Source of the DNA: a virus
IMG/VR virus record: IMGVR_UViG_3300034682_000160
Location: 1-41,746 of that record
DNA length: 41,746 nt
Direction: 5' to 3' (one strand)
Shown: positions 6,703 through 14,858 of the stretch, piece by piece
Layout of the letters: every line of letters begins with the position of its first letter
How positions within the stretch are numbered: position 1 is the first letter of the stretch
Program-made: the position numbers and the translations under genes
Notes under the pieces: model-generated
Told to the model about the DNA's origin: nothing
Databases searched by the model: none
Seen by the model: only the letters and a program-made list of their open reading frames with translations

Positions 6703-8199
6703 TCACAGTCCTTTCAGATTCACAGAGTTTGCGTACAGCACGCCTTTGCAGCCGGAAATCGCGGCAGCTGAATGGTCGAATGTCTTCCCTGGGGTACCAC
6801 GTACCTCGTTCATCGGGTAGGCGCCAGGCCCAGGGTTCACGGATACCAGCGCACCGGCATTCCCGGCTGCGACGTCGTTTTGCGCGATGCCGACGATCGA
6901 GGCCGAAAGGTATTTCGTCACGCTATAGGCGCCGGCCGACGCCATTACCGCCGAGAAGTCGCCTAGACCGATAATTTGAGCGGCGGCCGATGTCGTTCCG
7001 GTGCCTGCAACGCTTGCGTTCCCAGCGGCGTCGGAAATCGTGACATGTGCTTTCGTGCCGTCGAATACAACGAACTGACCTCGCTCGTACAGGACGTCGC
7101 CCGCGATGTCGGCAAAGCCGAGGCCCGTTGTCGTGACTTTCGAGCCGTTGGTCGCGATGCGATCGACCTGACCCGGCGAGAAGGCCCAGAAATACGTGCC
7201 GTCGCTTTTGACGCGTACCGGGCTGTTGCCCGACGCGACCGGCGTCGGGACTCCTTGCAGCGTGCCGGCGTTGTTGAACACGTAAGCGCGTTGCGACCCG
7301 AGGGCCATGCACGCGAAACCGTTCACCACTTCGACCTCGGGGTATCCCGCCGAGCCTGAGCCCGCGCCGTCGAATGCGGAGCCGTACCCTGCCAAGACGG
7401 TGAAAGCCTTCACGACGGCACCGGTCGGCGAGAAGATGCAGTAGCGGGCCGGATCGGACAGGGCCGAGTCGTGCACGCCGACGAATATGTTCCCGTTCGA
7501 CAGTCTCGCCAGGCGATGACGGGCGCCGGCCTGGTTCGCGGTGGAGGGCACCGGCGTACCAGCAATGATCGCCGGGCCATACACGACGCCGCCGGCAGCA
7601 TCGCGAATCCCGAAATACTGACCCGCACCCCCGATCGTATATGCGAACGCGAACCCGCCGCCGTCGATCGGGCAGCAATGCATGCGCGGCGAAGGGTTGG
7701 CGACGCCGTTGCCGAGCAGGGTCTTTGCGACGACAGTGTTGAGGTTCTTATCGACGATGGCGAAGTAGATCCCGTACGGCGTTCCGGAGAACCACCAAGC
7801 AACAAGGATGTTCCCGTTTGTGAGCATACGGGTCATAACGGTGGCCGTCGAACCCCCTCCGCCTGTGTCGAGCGTGACCGAACGCAGCAGCGCACCCGCG
7901 CTGTTAAATTTCCATATCGCGACCGTGCTAACCCCCGCCGCAAAGAACAGGTCGAGCGTGTCCGGGTCGAGCACGACTTTTTCCCGCGTGTCGGGGTTTC
8001 CAGCACCCGATGCGATCATGGTTGTCGTCGGAATCACCGCGCCGCCGGCGTTCTGCACGGCAGCGGCGTCGGCGTTCTGCACCGAATAGAGCTGGAGAGG
8101 CGCGCCACCCAATGCGACGAGGTCGTTCCGGGCGATGGCGAGAGGGCCGGATTTCAACCGCAAGGTTTGGCCGTTCTTAATGCTTTGGGCAAGGGTCAT
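6703..8199 (-). CDS. repeat-rich tail protein, candidate receptor-binding protein
   Basis: A 498-aa protein rich in Gly, Ala and beta-type segments. Several loose repeats such as RMLTNGNILVAWW and RLARLSNGNIFVGVHD resemble blades of a beta-propeller. It follows the tail fibre gene with an ATGA-type overlap, and its C-terminus (TPGKTFDHSAAAISGCKG) resembles ends of other phage surface proteins. Most likely it forms or decorates the fibre tip and binds the host surface. No enzymatic motif is visible. Confidence 0.65.
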   Translation of the reverse strand: MTLAQSIKNGQTLRLKSGPLAIARNDLVALGGAPLQLYSVQNADAAAVQNAGGAVIPTTTMIASGAGNPDTREKVVLDPDTLDLFFAAGVSTVAIWKFNSAGALLRSVTLDTGGGGSTATVMTRMLTNGNILVAWWFSGTPYGIYFAIVDKNLNTVVAKTLLGNGVANPSPRMHCCPIDGGGFAFAYTIGGAGQYFGIRDAAGGVVYGPAIIAGTPVPSTANQAGARHRLARLSNGNIFVGVHDSALSDPARYCIFSPTGAVVKAFTVLAGYGSAFDGAGSGSAGYPEVEVVNGFACMALGSQRAYVFNNAGTLQGVPTPVASGNSPVRVKSDGTYFWAFSPGQVDRIATNGSKVTTTGLGFADIAGDVLYERGQFVVFDGTKAHVTISDAAGNASVAGTGTTSAAAQIIGLGDFSAVMASAGAYSVTKYLSASIVGIAQNDVAAGNAGALVSVNPGPGAYPMNEVRGTPGKTFDHSAAAISGCKGVLYANSVNLKGL

Positions 8200-9476
8200 T
8201 GTTCGATACTCCAGTTACCATTTTTGAAGATAAACAGGACGTCGGCGCCGGCCACGTCCAGGGGAAAAGGTCCTGCAGCGCCGTCGATCGTGTCCGTACC
8301 GCTCGGGGTCAAGACCGCGTTGTTCTGCGCCCAGGTAAAAAACGGGTCGACCAGGCGCACGGCCGTTCCAGTGCTAGGTGTCGCTGGCAAGGTGAGTGAC
8401 ACCGGGCCGGTCGACGTGTCAACGTTGAATTGCCCGGCCGGAATGGACCGCGACACAGCGACATATTCGGGTGCGGGGCTTGATCCTGGAATTGCAGTCT
8501 GCCCCATCACCGCCCAGTTCCCAGCGCCGTCGCAGATAAACGTTGCGCTCGTCCCTTCGGGCACGAGGTAGGCAATTCCAGCTGCACGGTTGTCGACCTT
8601 GTCGGTCGAGACAGGCGTTACTGTTACATCTCCGACTTGAGCGTCGACAGAAAAGGCAAAGCCGTTCCACAACGTCGTTGCCTTCACTAAGGCAAGATTG
8701 CCGGCGCCAGTAGAAACCAGGTTCGCCATATTGTCCGTGCTGACAACTGCACGCGCCCCAGCGAAATACCCCACGGGCTGACTTGCCCGCACGCCGGCAG
8801 CCGTACGGCGCAGACTGTCGTCCAGCAGCTTCAGTCGGATCGCGCCGGCGCCGTCATCCTCGAGGCCATGTCCGATCCCAAGGAAGCCGGCCGCGCCGAG
8901 CTGCGACCTCTGCACCGCGTGCTTCGAGTTTGTGGCCAGGCCGACCTGTTGCGCGCCACCCGTACAACCAAGCAGCACCCAGGCATCATGGAGCGCACTC
9001 CAGATCACGACCACGAGGCCACCGGCAACGATCTCGCCACCCTGCAGCACCGCATGTGCGCCGCCCAGTACGGGCTTGGCGCCAAGTCCGTTTGGCGCGA
9101 ACGTTGCAGCACCTGTGTTACTCGTCGTCGCCCTGAATGCCAGGGTCAGCCCGTCGACGCGTGCGGCCACGGCCGGGGCATACACCGCGGCGTAGGCGTT
9201 GGCCGAGCCCGTGTCGATCGCGTAGCTACCCGCAGGCGCCTGCACGATCGCTTTGATCGCGGAGGCCAGCTGGCCGTACTGCGCCTTGTCCGGCGTGATG
9301 CCGGCAGCCGCAAGTACGGACAGCACCTCGAGCATCAGCGCATTCAAAAAATGCGCTGGAACGATGGTGGGCTCGATACCACCAACCAGGTCACCATCGG
9401 TGAAGTAGCCGGGCGCCCCCTGGGCTGTCGGCGCCGGCAAGACTTGCGCAGCGCTAGGGACATCGATTTGATACAT
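8196..9476 (-). CDS. tail fibre protein
   Basis: A 426-aa protein. The first 90 residues match the N-terminal fibre domain seen in Mu/P2-type phages (GYFTDGD, EPTIVPAHFLNALMLEVLSVLAAAGITPDK, QLASAIKAIV), which attaches to the baseplate. The rest is Ala/Gly/Val-rich beta-structure. The start MYQIDVPS is chosen because AAGGA lies just before it, and the longer open frame upstream is noise. It sits between the gp48-like baseplate gene and the candidate receptor protein. Confidence 0.85.
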   Translation of the reverse strand: MYQIDVPSAAQVLPAPTAQGAPGYFTDGDLVGGIEPTIVPAHFLNALMLEVLSVLAAAGITPDKAQYGQLASAIKAIVQAPAGSYAIDTGSANAYAAVYAPAVAARVDGLTLAFRATTSNTGAATFAPNGLGAKPVLGGAHAVLQGGEIVAGGLVVVIWSALHDAWVLLGCTGGAQQVGLATNSKHAVQRSQLGAAGFLGIGHGLEDDGAGAIRLKLLDDSLRRTAAGVRASQPVGYFAGARAVVSTDNMANLVSTGAGNLALVKATTLWNGFAFSVDAQVGDVTVTPVSTDKVDNRAAGIAYLVPEGTSATFICDGAGNWAVMGQTAIPGSSPAPEYVAVSRSIPAGQFNVDTSTGPVSLTLPATPSTGTAVRLVDPFFTWAQNNAVLTPSGTDTIDGAAGPFPLDVAGADVLFIFKNGNWSIEQ

Positions 9477-9484
9477 GGTTTTCC

Positions 9485-10048
9485 TTACAAGAATTTGAAG
9501 GTCAGGACTGCATGAGGCGGCGCGAGGCGCCGAATCTCGGCCTCGAGCACCGCGGGACCGTAGGCGCCGAAAGGCATGTCGGGTCTGGCACGGGCCGTGA
9601 TCGTCCATTGGAAGAACCGCTCCCGCGCGCCGAGCGGGGCGGTGCAGCTGCTCTGCCCACACCGGAATGGAGCACGGCCCTGGATGCTGACGTCATAGCC
9701 GAGCATGCCGGAGTAGCGACTGAAGCTGTCGGGCGAGATCCCATCCGCACCGACCAGACGGGCAACGACCAGGACCTGTCGAGCACGAACCGTGGGCGCT
9801 GGGCCAGCTGCCGTCGACGGTAAGCCGAGCGTCGCCTCCCACTCCGGCAGCAGCTCCAACGCGGAGGCCGGGAACGAGTCCTGCAGTAGGTAGTTTGCGC
9901 GCGCATTGTTAGCCGCGTAGCTGCGTGTCAAGCCGGCCAGGACCTTCGTCTGCAACGCGTCCGGATCGCGTGGCCACACGCGGCCACGCGGCATCAACGC
10001 CTGCAGGGCCGCCAGATAGTCCGCTGGGGAATAGAGGGGTGCGGCCAT
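9485..10048 (-). CDS. Mu gp48/YmfQ-like baseplate protein (DUF2313)
   Basis: A 187-aa protein of the DUF2313 family, a minor baseplate part in Mu-type tails. Hallmarks are YLAALQALMPRGRVWPRD near the start, LLQDSFPASALELLPEWEATLGLP in the middle, and a C-terminal beta region. The start MAAPLYS is chosen because it lies one base past the upstream stop and begins the conserved domain. It follows the gp47-like gene, as in Mu. Confidence 0.88.
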   Translation of the reverse strand: MAAPLYSPADYLAALQALMPRGRVWPRDPDALQTKVLAGLTRSYAANNARANYLLQDSFPASALELLPEWEATLGLPSTAAGPAPTVRARQVLVVARLVGADGISPDSFSRYSGMLGYDVSIQGRAPFRCGQSSCTAPLGARERFFQWTITARARPDMPFGAYGPAVLEAEIRRLAPPHAVLTFKFL

Positions 10049-10049
10049 C

Positions 10050-11168
10050 TCACCCCCTCGCGTACTGGATCTGGCCCAGCACTGGCAGGTAGCCAGGTGG
10101 GCAGACGACATCGGACGCGGGCGTCAATGTGAAGTAGCTGCCCGCAGCAGCATTCGCAACGGCTGACCAGATGGTGCCAAACTGGATGGTTCCGCCAGGC
10201 GTGCCCTGGGCTGCCAGCACGTCTCCGATCGCCTTGGTCGCTGCCGGCTGCAGCTGCTCCGGCAGGCCGGTCACCTGCAGGTCGACCTGCTTAGCGACCG
10301 GCGCGGCTGCGTAGACCAATCCGACGACTCCCTGCACATTGAACAGGTAGTTCGCCACGGTAAGCTGGTCCCCCGCTGCACGCGCACCGCGCGGCTCCTT
10401 CGCCGCGACGCCATCGGTGCCTTGCGGGAACCCTGCAGAGCCGGCGCGCAGCTCGTCCATCATGAAGAACACCACCACGGTCCCGACGCCGAATCCGTTG
10501 CTGACGCACCAGGCGCGGGTCACGCCAGGCACTTCCTTGGCCCAGGTCTCGTAGTCGGTCGACGAGCCGCTCTGCGGCCCTTTCTGGTAGGCGGCCATCA
10601 TGCGAGTGCGCAGGCTGTCGTCCAGCTCGATGTCGGCACCGCCCTTGATTGCCGTCTCGGCAGCACCGTTGGATTGCACGCCGGGCACTGACTGCGCGAG
10701 CGTCATGGCGGCGCCTTTGGGCGTGTTTCCAAAAGCGCCCTTGAGGCCCTGCGGGTCCGCTTGGGCAATAACCGGGACGATCGCTGAACCGTCCTCGGCG
10801 ACAACCGCGGCCGCCGTCGTGATGAATGCCGCGCCGTCGCTACGGACGACGCCGGCGCCGGCTGGAATCTGCGTGCCGGGCGCGCCGGCGAAACGCACCG
10901 TGCCGACTGCAGCCTTCGCCGGCTGCCTCAGCACGTTCTTCAGCGCGGCCCAGCCTTCGAGGTATTCATCCGTACACGTGAACGGGACCGCCTGCCGGGC
11001 GATCCAGTCCAGGTAGCCGTAATGCAGGTTGGCCAGGCCTGCCTGGGCTCGGCCGGTCGCGCCCAGGCTTGAGAAGCGCAGCAGCGCATCGGCCCCACCT
11101 ACCTCGACCGCGATGTCGCTCGCGACGAGTGCCTGCAGGGCCGTTAATGTGGGTCTTGTAAAGGGCAT
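10050..11168 (-). CDS. baseplate J-like protein (Mu gp47-like)
   Basis: A 372-aa baseplate wedge protein. It shows family features: MPFTRPTLTALQALVASDIAVE at the start, DEYLEGWAALKNVLRQPA, GTVRFAGAPGTQIPAGAGVVRSDG, and a central DDSLRTRMMAAYQKGPQSGS followed by YETWAKEVPGVTRAWC. It would form the baseplate wedges around the tail hub. It is in the standard Mu order, after gp46 and before gp48. Confidence 0.92.
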   Translation of the reverse strand: MPFTRPTLTALQALVASDIAVEVGGADALLRFSSLGATGRAQAGLANLHYGYLDWIARQAVPFTCTDEYLEGWAALKNVLRQPAKAAVGTVRFAGAPGTQIPAGAGVVRSDGAAFITTAAAVVAEDGSAIVPVIAQADPQGLKGAFGNTPKGAAMTLAQSVPGVQSNGAAETAIKGGADIELDDSLRTRMMAAYQKGPQSGSSTDYETWAKEVPGVTRAWCVSNGFGVGTVVVFFMMDELRAGSAGFPQGTDGVAAKEPRGARAAGDQLTVANYLFNVQGVVGLVYAAAPVAKQVDLQVTGLPEQLQPAATKAIGDVLAAQGTPGGTIQFGTIWSAVANAAAGSYFTLTPASDVVCPPGYLPVLGQIQYARG

Positions 11169-11171
11169 TGT

Positions 11172-11618
11172 TTAACTCGTCTTATTCCATATCCAGGAGA
11201 ACTGCATCGCTTCCTTGCCGCCGTCCGGTCGATAGGCGGTGACCTGTGCGCCGAGGACCCCGGGCCGGGTCCATTCGACAAGGATGTCGAACGCCCCGAC
11301 CACCTTGTCGTCGATCAGCCATTGCAGCGCCTCGGAGATGTAGTCGCGGGCGGTGGCCAGCGTCTCCGTTGTTTGTTTCGCCCGCTCCAGCAGCCAGAGG
11401 CGCGAGCCGATCGGCACGGCCTGCCCGACGTCGCCCCACCAGCCGCGCGGATCGCCGCTCCTGTCGGGGATCTCGTCGTCGGGTCCTGCCGTACGGTCCG
11501 TGAAGAGGCTGATCAGGACGGCGCTGCGCAGGTCGCTTCCCGTTGCCAGGACGCCGCCTTCCAGTGTCCAGTCGCCGGTGCCCTTGGCCGGGTCCCAGAC
11601 GATCATCGTGTCGCTCAT
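11172..11618 (-). CDS. Mu GP46-family baseplate protein
   Basis: A 148-aa protein of the GP46 family, a baseplate wedge component. Seen: DWTLEGGVLATGSDLRSAVLISLFTDRTAGPDDEIP, then DPRGWWGD, SRLWLLERAKQT and a C-terminal EWTRPGVLGAQV. It overlaps the gp45-like gene upstream by four bases, in the expected order. Confidence 0.9.
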   Translation of the reverse strand: MSDTMIVWDPAKGTGDWTLEGGVLATGSDLRSAVLISLFTDRTAGPDDEIPDRSGDPRGWWGDVGQAVPIGSRLWLLERAKQTTETLATARDYISEALQWLIDDKVVGAFDILVEWTRPGVLGAQVTAYRPDGGKEAMQFSWIWNKTS

Positions 11619-12232
11619 TGCTTCTGCTCCGATTCTTTCGATTTGACGGTGTCGCCACCCGCCCGCACGCCCGCGACGTCGTGCGCGTGGTCGTTGTAGA
11701 CCTCGCGCATGCCACGCATGCTCTTCTCGCCCTGGTCGGAGATGTCGCCCTTGGCCACGATGTTCATCTCGACGTCGACGTTGCCCTTCACATGCAGGTT
11801 GCCGGTCATCGTGACGTCCGGCGTGTCCAGCGTCACCGAGGGCGTGTTCTTGACCAGAATTGGCAGGCCTCCCCCGTCGACCACGATCCCCTCTTGAGTC
11901 AGATGCACCGACTGGCCCTTGTTATCGGAGATCGAGACCTCGCCTGGCTTCAGGCCGCGCATGCGGAATTGCTGGCTGCCAGTCGCCACGATGACGCCCT
12001 GGCTTCGATTCCCGCCCATGAAGAGGACAATCGCGTCGGTCTCCGCCGGCGGCATCGAATTGAAGCCGTACTCGGCCAGGCGCGGCAGGTTGTCGATGGT
12101 TTCGAGCACGCCCAGGCGAACTTGCTGGAACTGCACCGGGCCATCGTCGTTGCCGGTTTTGATTCGGCCGCGGCCGATCACCAGAAGAATGCGGCGGTAA
12201 ATGCGCTCGATCGCGCCCGAGACGTCGCTCAT
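11615..12232 (-). CDS. baseplate assembly protein V / Mu gp45-like spike
   Basis: A 205-aa protein of the Mu gp45 family, the membrane-piercing spike of contractile tails. The N-terminal OB-like part contains QFQQVRLGVLETIDNLPRLAEYGFNS. The C-terminal half is a run of short beta repeats (LDTPDVTMTGNLHVKGNVDV) as in beta-helical spikes, and DHAHDV near the end may bind metal at the tip. The start MSDVSG overlaps the upstream stop (ATGA). Confidence 0.9.
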   Translation of the reverse strand: MSDVSGAIERIYRRILLVIGRGRIKTGNDDGPVQFQQVRLGVLETIDNLPRLAEYGFNSMPPAETDAIVLFMGGNRSQGVIVATGSQQFRMRGLKPGEVSISDNKGQSVHLTQEGIVVDGGGLPILVKNTPSVTLDTPDVTMTGNLHVKGNVDVEMNIVAKGDISDQGEKSMRGMREVYNDHAHDVAGVRAGGDTVKSKESEQKQ

Positions 12233-13299
12233 GCACGCCCCGCGCCCGCCAGGACGGGAATGTCGGCCGGTCCCTGCTGCAGCAGGATCGGCTCCGGCTC
12301 GAAGGCCGCCGGATGCATGATGAGCAGGTCGCACGCCGTACCCCCAGCGTCCCTCCGGAACGTCACTTCGCTGATCAGCCAGGTCTTGTCGATGGCCTTC
12401 AAGGTCGGCAGGCTGAAGTCGACCAGCTTGTTGGGCCAGTAGAGCTGACCGCTGCTGTCGCGCCAGGAGTCCGTTGTCAGTCGCAGCTGCGCGGACCGGC
12501 CAAAGCGCCGGTTCGCCTCCCAGATGGCGCGCTGTTGCGCTACCTGAGATCCGGCGTCGCCACCCTCAGCGACGATCACCCGCCGGCGATGTCGCCTCAT
12601 TGCCGGGTTCGCCACGGTAGAAACGACATTGCCGCCGTCGCCCAGGTCCTGCAGGACGTCCATCGCCATCCGGACGACCATGTATTCGGAAAACTGCTGA
12701 TCGCAGCTATAGGCTATCGCAGCGCGCTCGACATTGATCCCCTCCACAAAGCCACTGGCCATCTTCTCCGTGCCCACGCGGGACAGGATCAAATTGCCGT
12801 CCGCGCCCTCATAGGCAAGCAAGGCCGCAAAACGGCAGACCCGCTCGATGACCTCGAAGGCGGTCTCGCCGTTATTGAGAATCAGCTGCGGGATCGGGCG
12901 GTCGTTGCTGACGGTCGCCTGGGCCGTGAGACCATAAGGCGCACACAGCTTTTGTGCGATTGCCAGCGCGGACGCTGCGCTGATCTGGCCGCCCGGCCAT
13001 TCCGCCGCGCAGTCGACCAGGTCAGCGCATCTCCCGCGCCCGGCCAGCTGGATACCGTGCTGGCCTGGCCCGATCCAGGGCTCGACCTTGTCGATATAGC
13101 CGGTTACTACCGGATCAGGCCCGAGGAGAATTTGGCACGGCTGGCCGACACCAATGGCGAAGTCCGCGGCGCCAGGGTACTTCTCGGTCATCGTCAGGTC
13201 GAAGTCGTTGGGGCAGCGCTCCATCCCGGCTGTGACACGGATACTGTCCCATCCGGACAAGCGTTGTCCTCCGACTACCAGAGTCAGATCATCATCCAT
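12229..13299 (-). CDS. baseplate hub protein (Mu gpP/gp44-like)
   Basis: A 356-aa protein matching the Mu gpP (gp44) tail hub family, a relative of T4 gp27. The early segment SVRVTAG-type reads here as WDSIRVTAGMERCPNDFDLTM, followed by GYIDKVEPWIGPGQH, QLAGRGRCADLVDCAA and FEVIERVCRFAALLAYEG. It would connect tube and spike. It lies between the DNA-circularisation gene and the spike gene, as in Mu. Confidence 0.88.
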   Translation of the reverse strand: MDDDLTLVVGGQRLSGWDSIRVTAGMERCPNDFDLTMTEKYPGAADFAIGVGQPCQILLGPDPVVTGYIDKVEPWIGPGQHGIQLAGRGRCADLVDCAAEWPGGQISAASALAIAQKLCAPYGLTAQATVSNDRPIPQLILNNGETAFEVIERVCRFAALLAYEGADGNLILSRVGTEKMASGFVEGINVERAAIAYSCDQQFSEYMVVRMAMDVLQDLGDGGNVVSTVANPAMRRHRRRVIVAEGGDAGSQVAQQRAIWEANRRFGRSAQLRLTTDSWRDSSGQLYWPNKLVDFSLPTLKAIDKTWLISEVTFRRDAGGTACDLLIMHPAAFEPEPILLQQGPADIPVLAGAGRA

Positions 13300-13316
13300 C
13301 GTTTTTCCTGTATGTG

Positions 13317-14858
13317 TTATCGCGCCAGTGCGTTGAACGCGCGGGGCATGAAGGCCGGATGAATTGGCTCGGCTGCTGCGACCAGTTCATCGGCGCGGGT
13401 TGCATCCCTGTACAGCCGCTGGGCAAGCACAGGCGCCGGCAACGCTGCCGGCACTTCCACGGTGACAGTGGCGGCCAGGTTCACGGATCGCGCCGCAAGG
13501 TCCTGCACGATCGCAGTGCGCAAGGTGCGCAGCGCGTTGAATACCTCGTCGTCGCCGAGCTCCCCCGCCAACGAGATCTCTTCATCCAGCGGCTCGAGGA
13601 CGAGCGCCTGCACCGCCTGCGCGTCAGCGCGAGAGGTCGGCTGATACTGCCCGGCGATGCGCACCATTTCCACCGCAGACGCCCTGCGCAGCAAGGCCGC
13701 CACGCTGCCCTGCACCGCCTGCTCGGCCTGCAGCGCGCTTGGCACCGCACCAGGTGGATTGGCTGGAACGAGCGCGGATGCCTGTCGAGGCAAGATAGCT
13801 GCACCGCGCAACTGCGACACGAGTCGCAGGCCATCCGCTGGCGTCGGCGCCGCTGCCGCGATTGCAGCCGGCATTGCGTACGTGGCGTCGGCGAATGCCG
13901 CAATCACCGCCGTCGCGTTGCTGGACACTGGCGACAGCAGATCGGCCGCGGGCAGGCCGGACAGCGGACCGGAGCTCACGCTCACCTCCTGCAGGCGCGC
14001 TGTTGCCGCGATCCACGCGGCGCCGGTAGTGGCGACGTTGGCACGGGCGACCGCTCCTTGCGCGATCAAGCTCCCGACCGAAACCGCCTTGCCGCTCGAT
14101 CGGACCGTACCGTGCCCGAAGAGCCGCCCGAAGTCGCCGCCCAGTGACTGCACGAAGTGGTAGAGGCTGGTCGCGTCGGCGGCCAGCTTTTCTGCCGTGC
14201 GGACCCAGCCTTGCACCTTGCCGTAGGCCTGCAGCGCTGTTGCGATGCCGGACTTCAATGCCCCTGCCGCGTTCTGCAGGAAGCTCTTCTTTGCGGCTGC
14301 CTGAGCGCCGCCGGCAGCCGCCTCGACGGCGTCTCCCGTTGAAACTGCCGAGGTCGGAAACTTGCGCTCGCCCTGCTCCAGGAACGAAAAACCGATCTCG
14401 AACATCCGACCACGGTCCCATCGCTCGACGCAGGTCACCGGGTCGAGCAGGCTCACCTTGATGCGCCCCAGGGTTGGGTGCACCAGCTCGCCGCCCTCGG
14501 CCGCTGCCGGGTCTTCGCAGGCCTTGATCAGCCTATCCCGCTGCTCGATGCAGTCGCCGCCAACGATGAAGGCGGCAAATGCAATGCGCTTCCCGAGGCG
14601 GCCGAGATCCTCGACCCAAACGGTGTCGCGGTACGGGTACTCATGCACCGCCACGCGCCGGCCGAACTGAATCTGCGACTCGAAGACCCCGAACGGCACG
14701 CCGCGGAACGACGCCGGACGCAGTTTGTCGACCCAGTTACCGCCCTTCTCGCTGCCGCCGAGACCGAGGTCGGAGAGCGCCCGGTTGGTAGCGTTGGACA
14801 GGCCGGACAGGCTGTTGCCGATCGACTGCGTCGAGGATGAAATTTTTGTCAGGCTCAT
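13317..14858 (-). CDS. DNA circularisation protein / Mu gpN-like tail protein
   Basis: A 513-aa protein with the DNA_circ_N family start (LRPASFRGVPFGVFESQIQFGRRVAVHEYPYRDTVWVEDLG, residues about 45-85, conserved). In Mu this protein (gpN) has a tail and genome-circularisation role. The middle and C-terminal parts are long Ala-rich helices. It overlaps the tape measure stop by four bases. Confidence 0.88.
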   Translation of the reverse strand: MSLTKISSSTQSIGNSLSGLSNATNRALSDLGLGGSEKGGNWVDKLRPASFRGVPFGVFESQIQFGRRVAVHEYPYRDTVWVEDLGRLGKRIAFAAFIVGGDCIEQRDRLIKACEDPAAAEGGELVHPTLGRIKVSLLDPVTCVERWDRGRMFEIGFSFLEQGERKFPTSAVSTGDAVEAAAGGAQAAAKKSFLQNAAGALKSGIATALQAYGKVQGWVRTAEKLAADATSLYHFVQSLGGDFGRLFGHGTVRSSGKAVSVGSLIAQGAVARANVATTGAAWIAATARLQEVSVSSGPLSGLPAADLLSPVSSNATAVIAAFADATYAMPAAIAAAAPTPADGLRLVSQLRGAAILPRQASALVPANPPGAVPSALQAEQAVQGSVAALLRRASAVEMVRIAGQYQPTSRADAQAVQALVLEPLDEEISLAGELGDDEVFNALRTLRTAIVQDLAARSVNLAATVTVEVPAALPAPVLAQRLYRDATRADELVAAAEPIHPAFMPRAFNALAR

